A DNA stretch of 64,000 nucleotides from Pseudobacteriovorax sp. (GCA_013215145.1 JABSRP010000013.1:62001-126000), one strand, 5' to 3'. Shown: positions 1 through 9,671, counted from the stretch's first letter. The notes: generated from the letters alone by a model not told the origin. Numbers and translations: made by a program.

Positions 1-749
1 TTTCCACCACTATCGGTCAGGCAGAATCTAGTATCTCCACAGTCGAGCATTTGATGGCTGCTTTGGCTGGCTTAGATATTTGCAACGCATTCATCGAGAT
101 TGACGGCCCAGAAGTTCCGATCCTGGACGGTAGTTCAAGAGTATTTGTCGATGAGTTTTTGAAAGTTGGTATTCACGATCAACTCGTACCCGCTGTGGGT
201 TACAGGGTTCTCAAACCGATTACCGTCGAAATTGACGATCAATGGATTCGGATCGAACCATCTGCGAGTAGTACCATAGAGTGTAATATTGATTTCGATC
301 ATCATTTAATCGGTCAACAGAGTTTTAGGTATTCACCTTCGTCCTCTGCTTTTATTGATCTGGCGGGTGCGAGAACATTTTGTTACCTGAGGGATGTCAA
401 TAAAATGCGTTCTAACGGGCTTGCGCTTGGTGGATCTCTGGAAAATGCGATTGTTCTAAATGAATCAGGCATCGAAAATCCAGAAGGACTGAGATCTAGT
501 TTGGAGTTTGTAGAGCACAAAATGATCGATCTGATTGGTGATCTTGCTTTGCTTGGCTCTCCTATTGTTGGTCGGGTAACAGCATATAAGCCCGGTCACA
601 GCCTGCAAGCGAAATTGACGAGGCTTTTGTTGAATAATTTTGAAGAGTTCTTATCAGCTTCGACAATCGAAAGTTCTGAGCCTTTGTCCGACTTTCCTGG
701 CGAAGGCCAGCGAACTAGTACGGGTTACGAATGGGCTAGTCTGGGCTGA
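1..749 (+). CDS. lpxC: UDP-3-O-acyl-N-acetylglucosamine deacetylase LpxC (5' end outside window)
   Basis: Zinc amidase catalysing the committed step of lipid A synthesis in the cytoplasm. The reading frame is open from base 3, so the gene begins before the window and about 50 residues of the usual ~300 are missing. Visible family landmarks are the STVEHLMAALAG block, whose His is a zinc ligand in known LpxC enzymes, and the later EHKMIDLIGDLALLG block carrying the second His and the Asp ligand. The GH pair after AYKP corresponds to the catalytic His region. The 3' end overlaps the convergent TPR-like gene by 14 bases. The call is secure; completeness cannot be judged from here. Confidence 0.96.
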   Translation, partial: STTIGQAESSISTVEHLMAALAGLDICNAFIEIDGPEVPILDGSSRVFVDEFLKVGIHDQLVPAVGYRVLKPITVEIDDQWIRIEPSASSTIECNIDFDHHLIGQQSFRYSPSSSAFIDLAGARTFCYLRDVNKMRSNGLALGGSLENAIVLNESGIENPEGLRSSLEFVEHKMIDLIGDLALLGSPIVGRVTAYKPGHSLQAKLTRLLLNNFEEFLSASTIESSEPLSDFPGEGQRTSTGYEWASLG

Positions 750-1677
750 AAGTGTCAGCTAAATTCCCAATCAGTACTTTCCAAGGCTCGTCAGGAGGCG
801 ATTCCAATAAATCACTTGATAGACTTTTAAGGGCAGGTAATAGCTCTTCCTTGTTGCTTATCGAACCAAAGTCTACAGTTCGATTTATGCCATCAATAAT
901 CGCCGAATTTTGACAATGCTTCGCTGCCTTGATGATTGATACTAATATGACTCCTTCTTGCTTTAAATCGGACTTTGCTCCTTCCACTAAGACCAAATAT
1001 TCCTTGATAATCGGTTCCCGTATTGGTTCAGATAGCGCTATAAATCCCGCAAGTGCCAAGGCTTCAGGATCGTTATCGCGTAACTTGATGCACTGAACAA
1101 TAGAAGTCCAAGCGTCGAAATGTCTTGATTGGGCCCAAAAGCATTTTGCAAGCCAAAACCATGCGATTGCTCCACTTGGATTGATTTCCGTGGCATTTTC
1201 GAAACTTTCGGTAGCACCTTCCAGGTCCTTAATCTCCCATTCTGCTTGACCTTTGAGCGACATGACATCCGCGGATTTGAGCGAAATGTCTTTGCAAATC
1301 GCAATGCACTCTTTCGGCTTGTCCAAATTAAGCGCTGCCCAAGCGACAATAAATCGATTTATCTCGTTGGTACGTTCGGAGAAGATTTCTTTAACTTTTT
1401 TATATAAGTCCACCGCTAAATTATTTTTAATGGTTTCTTCAAATAGAAAAGAAAAGGCTTCCTGAAAGTTTTGGTTTTTGTCGTGAATTTCAATTTCTAA
1501 TTTTAAAAGGTCTTCGGTGGTTAGATTTTCAAAGAAATTGTTCGCTCTGTTTGCGAGCTGTTCGACCTGAGTGGTTTCGAATACTGTTACAAAATCTCCA
1601 TAGGTTTTCGAGAAAGTGCCTTCTTTTATTGTAGCCATGAAGCTAGGGAACTTACTTATATATGCTGGTCTCGTCAC
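736..1677 (-). CDS. TPR-like helical repeat protein
   Basis: A 313-residue soluble protein with no signal peptide. The central part (about residues 115-215) reads as tetratricopeptide-like helix pairs, for example the stretch ending GATESFENATEINPSGAIAW, which matches the TPR pattern of small and large residues. The flanking regions are helical but not clearly repetitive. The likely start is GTG at 1677, with a GAGGA Shine-Dalgarno sequence about eight bases upstream. It is transcribed convergently to lpxC and divergently from the ComEC-like gene. Function is unknown; TPR folds usually mediate protein-protein contacts, and no enzymatic motif is visible. Confidence 0.75.
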   Translation of the reverse strand: MTRPAYISKFPSFMATIKEGTFSKTYGDFVTVFETTQVEQLANRANNFFENLTTEDLLKLEIEIHDKNQNFQEAFSFLFEETIKNNLAVDLYKKVKEIFSERTNEINRFIVAWAALNLDKPKECIAICKDISLKSADVMSLKGQAEWEIKDLEGATESFENATEINPSGAIAWFWLAKCFWAQSRHFDAWTSIVQCIKLRDNDPEALALAGFIALSEPIREPIIKEYLVLVEGAKSDLKQEGVILVSIIKAAKHCQNSAIIDGINRTVDFGSISNKEELLPALKSLSSDLLESPPDEPWKVLIGNLADTFSPD

Positions 1678-1771
1678 GCCATCGTCCTCGATTAAGAAGA
1701 TGCTGTTGGTTTCAACAATAAGTCACTTGCCTCGCAGCAGCTATTCACCTAGATAGCTATGCGAGGGGAAC

Positions 1772-2947
1772 ATGAACAAGGTACTTTTTACTACCATATT
1801 ATCATTTATTTTGTGTGATTTCGTGTTTTGGCTTTGGAATGGTGTTTTTGTTGGGCACGCTGTTCTTATCGCGACTCATTTTTTCACTTTATTTGTTCTT
1901 GTATTCGCTTTTAGATTTTTTAGCGAAAAATGGCCAAAACGTGTCCTGATAATAGGGTTTTGCACTCATCTATGTATTTTGTTTTTCTGTCTAGAAGACC
2001 GATCCTATTTAGCTTACTTTTTCATCAACGATACACCAACCGAACTTGATAGCTTTCGTTTTGGGGCTTTAAAAGCGATTCACGGAATCATTTTCGAAAA
2101 TATTGGAAGTCCGTTGATGAGGTCGATATATCTAAGTTTTTTCCAAGGTTCGTGGTCCTTGGATTTTTCAACAAGGGCCTTGTTTAAGGACCTTGGAGTG
2201 ATTCATCTATTTGTTATTAGCGGTCTTCACATCAATATTATTCACAGAATAGGTTTCTTTTTTACAGGATTAATACCTCGTTCACTGTACGTTGTAGGAG
2301 CGATCCAACCATGTACCTTTTACAAGGTCGATATAGCACTAGAAATCCCACCATTATTGGCTATTTGGGCATTTGCTTGGTTGACGGACTTTTCGGCTCC
2401 CTGTGTGCGAGCCTCTATAATGGTGTCTGTCTCTTGGATCACCCTCAGATACAACTTAGATATTTCGCGGGGCAATGAAATCTTGTTATGTTTGATGATA
2501 CAGAGATATCTGTTTTTCAATAATTTCTTTACATCATCAAATTTTTTGAGTTGGTCGATTTACCTAATTCTTATTCTATTTGCTAACAAGTCTTTTATCG
2601 CGAAAGTGAAATCTCAAATATTGATTTCCTTTTTGCTAATGATCATTTTTGGAAAATTTCCTTTTTTTGGGATATTTATCAATCTATTTTTGCAAAGATT
2701 TTTGTCTTGGTTCATAATAGCGGTTGTTGGCCAGTTTGGATTTTGGATAGCTGGGATCGATTCGTCGATTCTTTTGAATTTGCAGGCTTGGGTTTTGCAA
2801 GAGTTACAACAGACAAAACCACTATTACCCATCTGGTCTCTTGGACTAACAGAACCATGGAGGACTGTTGGTTGCCTTCTCTTAGTATCGATTATTGGCA
2901 AAACAATGTATGATGAGCTTCGTCAATCACGGAAAGGATACTCATAA
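1772..2947 (+). CDS. ComEC/Rec2-type competence channel domain protein (short form)
   Basis: A very hydrophobic 391-residue inner-membrane protein with many predicted membrane segments. Residues 145-154 read HLFVISGLHI, the signature of the ComEC/Rec2 competence domain that forms the DNA-uptake channel. A second conserved patch with a Cys-Val-Arg-Ala-Ser run (CVRAS) lies near residue 210, as in the family. Full ComEC proteins (~700-800 aa) also carry an N-terminal OB-like domain and a C-terminal metallo-beta-lactamase domain; neither is present, so this is a channel-only form. Its stop overlaps the start of the CheY-like gene by one base, which suggests coupled translation. DNA uptake is inferred from the family only. 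Confidence 0.75.
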   Translation: MNKVLFTTILSFILCDFVFWLWNGVFVGHAVLIATHFFTLFVLVFAFRFFSEKWPKRVLIIGFCTHLCILFFCLEDRSYLAYFFINDTPTELDSFRFGALKAIHGIIFENIGSPLMRSIYLSFFQGSWSLDFSTRALFKDLGVIHLFVISGLHINIIHRIGFFFTGLIPRSLYVVGAIQPCTFYKVDIALEIPPLLAIWAFAWLTDFSAPCVRASIMVSVSWITLRYNLDISRGNEILLCLMIQRYLFFNNFFTSSNFLSWSIYLILILFANKSFIAKVKSQILISFLLMIIFGKFPFFGIFINLFLQRFLSWFIIAVVGQFGFWIAGIDSSILLNLQAWVLQELQQTKPLLPIWSLGLTEPWRTVGCLLLVSIIGKTMYDELRQSRKGYS

Positions 2948-3363
2948 TGCATGCTTTAAAGGTATTGGTTGTTGATGATTCTAGCCGCATGAGAAGTAGT
3001 CTGACTCAAAGCTTTCATGATCTTGGACATGAAGTCGTTGCGGAAGCGCAGAATGGTGTGGAAGCACTTGAGCTAATTAACGAGTTGCATCCAGACCTGG
3101 TCACAATGGATATTATTATGCCGGAGATGGATGGTATCGAGTGCTATCGTCTTTTGCGTTCACTTTCGTACCCTCCTAGGTGTATTTTGATTAGTGCTTT
3201 GGCGCAGGAGACCAGGGTCATCTACGCCTATCGCGAAGAGATTGACCCCAATCATTTTTTGGTCAAGGGGGCCTCGATAGAAGATCTCAAGAATAAAATT
3301 GAAGCTGTCTTTAACCAGACCCCGCTACCACTTCCTGTGGTAGAAGATGGTGGCGAAGCTTGA
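2947..3363 (+). CDS. Single-domain CheY-type response regulator
   Basis: A 138-residue stand-alone receiver domain. The acidic pocket D10-D11, the phospho-acceptor D55 in TMDIIMPEMDG, the switch residue S83 and the conserved K107 are all present, so it should be phosphorylatable. There is no output domain; a short Pro/acidic tail follows residue 125. Proteins of this kind act by binding partners such as motor switch proteins or kinases, or as phosphate relays. ATG overlaps the stop of the ComEC-like gene (ATAATG), so the two are probably co-translated. No kinase gene is nearby, so its partner is unknown. Confidence 0.93.
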   Translation: MHALKVLVVDDSSRMRSSLTQSFHDLGHEVVAEAQNGVEALELINELHPDLVTMDIIMPEMDGIECYRLLRSLSYPPRCILISALAQETRVIYAYREEIDPNHFLVKGASIEDLKNKIEAVFNQTPLPLPVVEDGGEA

Positions 3364-3397
3364 ATGACTTTTTAAAGTTCTAGAAAGTGTTAAATAT

Positions 3398-4519
3398 TTA
3401 GGCTGACGCTTTATTTGGATTTGCATTACCGAATGATTGAGATATGGCCTCGAGTTTTTTTGATTCCATTTCGGTCTTGTTCTTGGTGCTTTGGAAAAAC
3501 GAGATTCCGCTGACGATTAGGGAAAACAGAGCGACAAGAAGAAATGCCGGGTGCCAGCTCAGTCCAATGACAAGGAAAATGAGTGAAGATATCCCCGTAA
3601 TATACCCGTTAACCGCGACCTTATCCCTGTGAACTAGAGCCAATTCTCCATTGAGTACCCCTTTTCCGTGACCGTCGATAAGGAGCTTTTTCTCCTTGCC
3701 CTGATAAAAGTGTCTTAGGACGTTTTTTGGACTGTAAATATAGCCAACTTTCCAGAGCGGAATATGGATCAGTTGGATACCAGCTACCTCGAGCTCAGTG
3801 CGGTAATCTAGCAAGTAATCTACATTAAGCGACGAGATTTTGTAGTGATACTGGTCGACATGATTTTTGGCTCGTCTTAGGGCCTCTTGGTCATCAATTT
3901 GGACACCGAGTATCGGCAGACCGTTGGCGTACTTGAACTCGAAAAAGTTTCTTGCCTCGTAGACAGATTTTTGTTCTTCGTCAACAAGACGCCCTCTCGA
4001 GAGCGTCGAATCGAGTGGAAATCCATCCCAGTCGACGTTGATAGCTTCCGGGGGTTCGTGCAAACGAACTAATCCCCAGGTTTCGCAAATATTAGTTCGG
4101 GCCGATATCGCCCATCGATATCCCCTGCGGAATTGTCCCGTTTCTACAAGATACTCAGATCCTGCGGAGAGATTTCCATGTGCGGGGGTTGTCCGTTTGA
4201 CTAAGCCTTTCCAAGCAGTGTGGGCCTCGAGGGATACAACCCAAACGGGTAGGCTGAATCCTTGTACGTCAATCACGAAGAATTCTTTGTCGACTGCTCC
4301 AGGTCGATGGTGTAGACGACTTAACCACTCTAGTGCCATATCTTTCACGGTTGCTGAGTCGAGAAGGTTGGCGACGATGTAGTGGTCACCGAAGATCTCT
4401 TTTTGCCCCGCTTCGACGTCGAATTTGAACGTGGTCGAGCAAAAGGGACACATCAGTAAATAGTCTGAAAAGATATACTGAGATGGCTTGTTGCAAGATG
4501 GGCAGGTTAACTCATGCAC
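3398..4519 (-). CDS. Zinc-ribbon protein with C-terminal membrane anchor
   Basis: A 373-residue protein. Residues 6-9 and 24-27 form a CxxC-x14-CxxC zinc ribbon, followed by a long soluble middle region and two hydrophobic segments near residues 305-345 that probably insert in the membrane. The last 25 residues are polar. I do not recognise a family beyond the ribbon. The start ATG at 4519 has a GAGG sequence upstream. It faces the CheY-like gene tail to tail and is divergent from dnaK. A role in protein or membrane quality control is possible from the layout but unsupported. Confidence 0.7.
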   Translation of the reverse strand: MHELTCPSCNKPSQYIFSDYLLMCPFCSTTFKFDVEAGQKEIFGDHYIVANLLDSATVKDMALEWLSRLHHRPGAVDKEFFVIDVQGFSLPVWVVSLEAHTAWKGLVKRTTPAHGNLSAGSEYLVETGQFRRGYRWAISARTNICETWGLVRLHEPPEAINVDWDGFPLDSTLSRGRLVDEEQKSVYEARNFFEFKYANGLPILGVQIDDQEALRRAKNHVDQYHYKISSLNVDYLLDYRTELEVAGIQLIHIPLWKVGYIYSPKNVLRHFYQGKEKKLLIDGHGKGVLNGELALVHRDKVAVNGYITGISSLIFLVIGLSWHPAFLLVALFSLIVSGISFFQSTKNKTEMESKKLEAISQSFGNANPNKASA

Positions 4520-4600
4520 TTTTGACCTCGGTTTTTTCTTTCATATTATCACGATTGACCAGTTGACAGGAAATAGAACAGCCTTACTTTGTTGAGGGAG

Positions 4601-4616
4601 GCAGTTCAGCTACTGC
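4601..4616 (+). promoter_or_regulatory. Small hairpin in the dnaK leader
   Basis: GCAGT and ACTGC are separated by six bases about 75 bases before the dnaK start. No CIRCE element (TTAGCACTC inverted repeat) and no clear heat-shock sigma-factor promoter is visible in the 171-base spacer. The hairpin is short and may be chance. Confidence 0.25.
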
Positions 4617-4690
4617 ATTATGACTGTAAATAATTTTTTTTAAAGTAATTTCAATATATTAGCTTTCGAGCTTTAGACATGGAGAGTGAC

Positions 4691-6601
4691 ATGGGAAAGA
4701 TTATCGGAATCGATTTGGGTACGACTAACTCGGTAGTTGCCGTGATGGAGCAGGGCAGTCCCAAAATTATACCTAACGCTGAGGGGAAAAGAACAACGCC
4801 AAGTGTTATTGGCTTCACCAAAGACGGTGAGGTCTTGGTAGGTGACGCGGCACGTCGTCAGGCAGTAACAAACCCAGAAAAGACGATATATTCATCCAAA
4901 CGTTTTATTGGATGTACCTTTGACGAACGCAAGGACGAAGCTGGGCGGGTCCCTTACAAAGTGGCTGAAGGCAAGTCTAACATGGTTGTTTTCGAGGTAG
5001 ATGGAAAGCAACATACACCTCAGGAAATCGCGGCCAAAGTACTTGGTAAGCTCAAGCAAGCGGCCGAAGACTACCTTGGAGAAACAGTCACAGAGGCTGT
5101 GATTACAGTTCCTGCCTACTTCAACGATAGCCAGAGGCAGGCGACTAAAGATGCTGGTAAGATTGCGGGTTTAGATGTCAAACGAATCGTAAACGAGCCT
5201 ACTGCTGCCGCGTTAGCCTATGGTATGGATAAGAAAGCTGACGAGAAGGTTATTGTTTTTGACTTTGGTGGCGGAACTTTCGATGTTTCTCTACTTGAAG
5301 TAGGCGAAAATGTTGTTGAAGTACTAGCGACTGGTGGTAACAATCACTTAGGTGGCGATAATGTTGATGAAGCCTTGATCAAGTTTCTTGTTGATACCTT
5401 CAAGAACGATACTGGTGTAGATGTTACAAATGATCCGATGGCAATGCAAAGGTTGAAAGAGGCTGCAGAAAAAGCAAAAATAGAGCTTTCATCTGCTCAA
5501 GCTACCGATATTAATCTTCCGTTCCTAACTGCTGATCAGTCTGGTCCAAAACACTTGAACGTAAATCTCTCACGAGCGAAGTTTGAGCAATTGATTGGAG
5601 ATTTGATTCAGGCGACGTTAGAGCCCTGCGCGCAGGTTATGAAAGATGCGGGAGTCAGTACGAGTGAAATCGACGAAGTGATTCTTGTCGGTGGTTCGAC
5701 GCGGATTCCTTTAGTTCAACAAAAAGTTAAAGATTTCTTTGGTAAAGAGCCAAATAAGTCTGTTAATCCTGACGAGGTTGTTGGGATAGGCGCTGCTATT
5801 CAGGGTGGTGTTCTTGCAGGAGATGTAAAAGATGTACTTCTTCTTGATGTTTGTCCACTAACTCTTGGTATCGAGACACTTGGTGGCGTAATGACAAAAT
5901 TAATTGAGCGTAATACTACGATTCCTCATAAGAAGAGCCAGGTTTTCTCTACTGCTGCAGATAATCAGACATCTGTGGAAATCAGTGTGCTGCAAGGTGA
6001 ACGTGAAATGGCTTCGGATAATACTCAGCTAGCGAGATTCACGCTGCAAGAAATCCCCGCAGCCCCCCGAGGCGTTCCTCAAGTAGAGGTGACTTTCGAT
6101 ATCGATGCAAATGGTATTTTATCTGTATCAGCAAAGGACCTTGGAACAGGTAAGGAACAAAAGGTTCGAGTAGAAGCGGCCACAAAGATCGATGAAGCAG
6201 AGATAGATCGAATGGTCAAGGAAGCGGAATCCAATAAAGAAGCTGATCAGAAAAAACGTGAGGCAGTCGAAGCTAAGAACGGATTGGATGCACTGATCTT
6301 TTCAACAGAAAAATCCTTGCAAGACGCAGGCGATAAGGTTACGGCAGAGATTAAAGCTGAAATCGAGTCTGCTTTGTCAGTTGCCAAGGAAAAGCTTGGA
6401 TCTACCGACGTTGCGGAACTAAATGCAGCAAGGGAAGAGCTAGAAAGCAAGACTCATAAACTGGCGGAGTTGATGTATCAAAAAGCTGGTGCTGAAGCCA
6501 ACCCTCAAGGAGGACCTGGAGCTCAGCCTGGTGGAACCAGTGGAGGGTCTGATAAATCTGATCCGAACGTTGTTGACGCAGAGTTTGAGGACGGGAAGTA
6601 A
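4691..6601 (+). CDS. dnaK: Molecular chaperone DnaK (Hsp70)
   Basis: ATP-dependent Hsp70 chaperone of the cytosol that binds unfolded segments and cycles with a J-protein and GrpE. The N-terminal ATPase shows [10 protein letters not shown], the phosphate-2 loop [10 protein letters not shown] and the adenosine motif VGGSTRIP. The substrate domain follows from about residue 390, and the tail ends in the usual acidic DAEFEDGK. Length is 636 residues from the ATG at 4691. An in-frame ATG four codons upstream is possible, but GGAG six bases before 4691 favours the later one. It stands alone here: grpE lies 15.5 kb away and no full dnaJ is in the window. A terminator follows. Confidence 0.99.
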   Translation: MGKIIGIDLGTTNSVVAVMEQGSPKIIPNAEGKRTTPSVIGFTKDGEVLVGDAARRQAVTNPEKTIYSSKRFIGCTFDERKDEAGRVPYKVAEGKSNMVVFEVDGKQHTPQEIAAKVLGKLKQAAEDYLGETVTEAVITVPAYFNDSQRQATKDAGKIAGLDVKRIVNEPTAAALAYGMDKKADEKVIVFDFGGGTFDVSLLEVGENVVEVLATGGNNHLGGDNVDEALIKFLVDTFKNDTGVDVTNDPMAMQRLKEAAEKAKIELSSAQATDINLPFLTADQSGPKHLNVNLSRAKFEQLIGDLIQATLEPCAQVMKDAGVSTSEIDEVILVGGSTRIPLVQQKVKDFFGKEPNKSVNPDEVVGIGAAIQGGVLAGDVKDVLLLDVCPLTLGIETLGGVMTKLIERNTTIPHKKSQVFSTAADNQTSVEISVLQGEREMASDNTQLARFTLQEIPAAPRGVPQVEVTFDIDANGILSVSAKDLGTGKEQKVRVEAATKIDEAEIDRMVKEAESNKEADQKKREAVEAKNGLDALIFSTEKSLQDAGDKVTAEIKAEIESALSVAKEKLGSTDVAELNAAREELESKTHKLAELMYQKAGAEANPQGGPGAQPGGTSGGSDKSDPNVVDAEFEDGK

Positions 6602-6631
6602 CGTCTTTTCAAGCTTAGTAACTGAAGAGAT

Positions 6632-6657
6632 GGCCGCCTAATCATAGGTGGCCTGTT
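6632..6657. terminator. Terminator between dnaK and the convergent gene
   Basis: GGCCGCCTA and TAGGTGGCC form a nine-pair stem with a four-base ATCA loop, 30 bases after the dnaK stop. Only a weak T-rich tail (TGTTTAG) follows, so it may act on both converging transcripts. Confidence 0.7.
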
Positions 6658-6668
6658 TAGTCTTGAGA

Positions 6669-7259
6669 CTAGATTTCTTTAAGCAAATCCCAAAGGTTCC
6701 GTTTGAGTTGGGGCATCTCTAATAGCCGACGCAAACTGGCCGTCAAATATATCTTCTTTTCACCTAAGACTGTAAACCCAGATTCCACAGGGTGGTTGTC
6801 GGACTTAAAAACGACTGCCAAATCTTCAGAGAAGATGATGAAATGCCTCCCACTTTGGTTGGCGATAGCGGCTTTGAGTTGGGTGCCAGAACTTTCCTGG
6901 TTTTGATCAAAGACCACGAATCGAAATTCACTATCTCGGATCTTCATAGCAATCATGAGGCGCGTCAACATCTGCATTTCGGCTCCTCGAGGCAATGCTT
7001 TCGCAACCAAAACAATTTGTCTACCAATCAGCGTTGGTTCGTTGGCAAAACTGTCTGGTTCTGTAGCTACAGCTGGCGAGTCGTCGACTTCTGGAAGATC
7101 CACGGATGCCACTGGAATCGAAGCTGGACTTTCCTGTTGGATGGATTTGTCTTTTGGTTTCTCTTCTACTAGGCAGTTTTGGATTGAAAGGAAGGTTGGT
7201 TTGTTAAGGCCTCGCGATTCTAACCATGATAAATAGTTGATGGTTTTTTCAAGTAGCAT
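6669..7259 (-). CDS. Uncharacterised protein, possible degenerate UDG-fold (HolD/UDG4-like)
   Basis: A 196-residue protein: a helical N-terminus (1-25), a Pro/Ser/Glu-rich linker to about residue 75, then an alternating strand-helix domain. The last 25 residues (SLRRLLEMPQLKRNLWDLL) resemble the C-terminal helix of family 4 uracil-DNA glycosylases (LLRxPxxKxxxWxDL) and of the DNA polymerase III psi subunit, which shares that fold. The glycosylase GExPG motif and the iron-sulfur cysteines are absent, so catalysis is unlikely. It is last in the leftward RNase Y-TPR cluster. ATG at 7259 has GGAGTG upstream. The fold call is tentative inference. Confidence 0.5.
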   Translation of the reverse strand: MLLEKTINYLSWLESRGLNKPTFLSIQNCLVEEKPKDKSIQQESPASIPVASVDLPEVDDSPAVATEPDSFANEPTLIGRQIVLVAKALPRGAEMQMLTRLMIAMKIRDSEFRFVVFDQNQESSGTQLKAAIANQSGRHFIIFSEDLAVVFKSDNHPVESGFTVLGEKKIYLTASLRRLLEMPQLKRNLWDLLKEI

Positions 7260-7324
7260 TGATCACTCCAATCTCTCTAGATTTTTTCTAGCACGAAACG
7301 GGCAAAAGATAAAAGTTTTGTTCT

Positions 7325-8845
7325 CTAGGAGGCGTCTGGAATTTTTGCTCTTTCAATTGACCGTCGCATTTTGATTTTTTTGACGGTTTTTTTAAGCGTA
7401 AGAGGAGAGATCGTGTTCTTATCAGATTTGTTTGAAAGGATTTTTCTCTGGACCATGTAAGCGCAGCCTAGCTCTTCTTGCTCTTGAAACGAAGAATTCA
7501 GTATGTCGAGAAAGATCGGGTGCCTAATCTTTTTAATTAGTGCCGTATGAACCGTGTCTACAGCACGGCTGTAGAAATTATACTTCAGAAACAGCTTTGC
7601 CTGAGGTAAATAACTAGCAAGATCGCTCGTTTGGTTTCTGTAGGATGTAAAAATGGCGTCTACCTCGTCTGGAACTCCTTGACTAGCAACGATTTGCGCC
7701 CAGCAATGATAGAGGGTGAACTCTTCCTTGTGAATCTCAATTCCTTTTTTGAGCACCTTTATTCCGTCTTCCGGCCTTTCGTCCTGCAACAAGAACCTTG
7801 CCAATATTATGTAGGTATCTAATCGATCTGGATGATTTTTTTTCTCATCCTTAAGCGCAAGTTCAGCAAGCCTGTCCTGCTGACTGAAGCGGCAAAACTT
7901 GACGATAGCTTCGAGGGATTTCGAATCTTTAGGAAACCCACGCCGATGCCGTTTCAAGTAATAAATAGACTTCTCCAAGTTCCCATCTTTAAAATAGGCG
8001 ATTGCCATCCCAAAAAGTGCTTCCCCGTTCTTACTGTCTTCTAACAGAGCCTGCCTAAAGTGCTCTTTTGCTTCTTTGTAGCGCTTAGTTCTGACTAAAA
8101 GATTTGCCAATCTGATCTGACGAAACACGTTTTTAGGGTTGAGTTGGAGTTCTTTTTCAAATGACTCTATTCCTAGTTGATGCTTACCTTGCTTTAGATA
8201 CAAATCTGTTAGAAGTTTGTAATTTTTTAAAAAATCGGGATATAGCTCGATCTGTTCTTCGAGAATATCGATGGCTAAATTTAGGTCATCTCTTTCTTTT
8301 TCAATGACTGCCCTCAAGTACCCAAGAGCAGGCAGCTTTTTGCCCGCTTTGACGAAAGTCGAAATTGCTTGCAGAGCCTGGTCAAAGTCTCTAGATGAAA
8401 TGAGAGTCTCGATCTTGCGCAGGGCTTTTACTGTTTTGTTTGGTGAAAAATAATGATTTAGCATTGCCAATAGTTTCTTTTTAAGGTCCTCACTCTTGAA
8501 CGGTAAAAGCATGTACTCAGTAGCGCCCTTGTCAATGGCTTTAACGATATCTTCTTTGTCGGTTTGCCCACTCAAAACAAGAATAGGTGAATCGGATAGG
8601 CTATCACGATTTCGGATCTGTTCGATGATTCCGTGTCCATCGTAATCGGTGTAGTAGAGGTTCATTATGATGAGGTCGAAGTCTACAGTTTGAACGATCG
8701 ACGATGCTTCCCGACCGGAGTGTGATTCTTCAATTTCTGTGATCCCCATGAAATCCAAAACTTTTCCGATGGATTTACGGATTAAGCCATGTTCATCTAC
8801 AACTAGAACTCTAATAGAATCAGGTTTGAATTGGGGTGTTTCCAC
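7325..8845 (-). CDS. Degenerate receiver domain fused to TPR repeats
   Basis: About 506 residues. The N-terminal 125 residues have the receiver fold with the acidic pair D17-E18, but the phospho-acceptor position in LIIMNLYYTDYDG is Asn62, and the conserved Lys before the Pro-Phe pair is Leu114. It is therefore probably not phosphorylated in the usual way. Residues ~160-410 are TPR units, e.g. NGEALFGMAIAYFKDGNLEK. GTG at 8845 has GGAGG five bases upstream; a TTG four codons earlier has none, so I prefer the GTG. It sits between another TPR protein and the UDG-fold candidate. A scaffolding role is plausible. Confidence 0.85.
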   Translation of the reverse strand: METPQFKPDSIRVLVVDEHGLIRKSIGKVLDFMGITEIEESHSGREASSIVQTVDFDLIIMNLYYTDYDGHGIIEQIRNRDSLSDSPILVLSGQTDKEDIVKAIDKGATEYMLLPFKSEDLKKKLLAMLNHYFSPNKTVKALRKIETLISSRDFDQALQAISTFVKAGKKLPALGYLRAVIEKERDDLNLAIDILEEQIELYPDFLKNYKLLTDLYLKQGKHQLGIESFEKELQLNPKNVFRQIRLANLLVRTKRYKEAKEHFRQALLEDSKNGEALFGMAIAYFKDGNLEKSIYYLKRHRRGFPKDSKSLEAIVKFCRFSQQDRLAELALKDEKKNHPDRLDTYIILARFLLQDERPEDGIKVLKKGIEIHKEEFTLYHCWAQIVASQGVPDEVDAIFTSYRNQTSDLASYLPQAKLFLKYNFYSRAVDTVHTALIKKIRHPIFLDILNSSFQEQEELGCAYMVQRKILSNKSDKNTISPLTLKKTVKKIKMRRSIERAKIPDAS

Positions 8846-8905
8846 GGTTTCCTCCAAGGGAAACGATCGGAAGTTCTCCGTAATTCTTTATGGTTTTGAA
8901 TTTTT

Positions 8906-9652
8906 TCACCCACCCGACGAGGGTTTTGGTGTGATTTGTTGCTGTACTCCATCTCTTAGACATTTGACCAACAGCTTTGATGTCCGGTCTCGGGAATTCA
9001 GTTCCTGGGATTTTACCCAATAGTATTCAGCATTTGAAGTTTCTCCCAGGCGGTAGAATGCTAATCCCAAAAGGTTGAAGGCCTCAGTCGAGGGTCCTAC
9101 GCTTGAAACCAGATCTTTTAGCCTAATGACCACTTTTTCGAACTGATCGTCTTCAAATTCGAGCTCGGCTAAACGTAGGATTTGATCGGGCATCCTGGGG
9201 TAAATTGCCAGAGCTTTTTCGTACTCCCGCATTGCTTCCGACGAAAGGTTATTTTGCTTGTAGTAACGGGCCGTCTCACAATGATGATTGGCAATTCTAC
9301 CCATTACCAACGAAGGCAGGTTGCCCTTATTTTCAGTAATTTTAGAGAGTGAGTCTTCGGTTTTACGAGCCAGATCGTAAAGACCTAAGTCACAGTATAG
9401 AATAATCAGGTTAAGAGAGGCTTCGATGTAACCCGGATTGATTTCAATGGCTCTCTTAAAGGAAACTATGGCTTTAGTAAACTCGGATTGTTTGTGGAAT
9501 GTCACCCCTAACAGGTTGTGTAGGTTGGCAATATCACCAAGTTCCTTGAGGGAATTCTGTAGCAAATTTACGGCCACATCAAACCTCTCTACAGCGAGGT
9601 TTAATGCTATCCTTTCCTGAATGTCTGTAATTTTGGCCCGAAGTGAAGACAC
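8906..9652 (-). CDS. TPR repeat protein
   Basis: A 248-residue soluble protein made almost entirely of tetratricopeptide repeats from about residue 15 to 225; units such as ANLHNLLGVTFHKQSEFTKA and NLLGLAFYRLGETSNAEYYW are clear. No signal peptide or lipobox, so it is cytoplasmic. The start is GTG at 9652 with AGGAGA six bases upstream. It begins 19 bases after the RNase Y stop and is followed by the receiver-TPR gene after 60 bases, so the genes are probably one transcript. The partner is unknown; proximity to RNase Y suggests an RNA-decay or membrane assembly link, but that is only context. Confidence 0.82.
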   Translation of the reverse strand: MSSLRAKITDIQERIALNLAVERFDVAVNLLQNSLKELGDIANLHNLLGVTFHKQSEFTKAIVSFKRAIEINPGYIEASLNLIILYCDLGLYDLARKTEDSLSKITENKGNLPSLVMGRIANHHCETARYYKQNNLSSEAMREYEKALAIYPRMPDQILRLAELEFEDDQFEKVVIRLKDLVSSVGPSTEAFNLLGLAFYRLGETSNAEYYWVKSQELNSRDRTSKLLVKCLRDGVQQQITPKPSSGG

Positions 9653-9671
9653 TTTAGATCTCCTAGGATCA

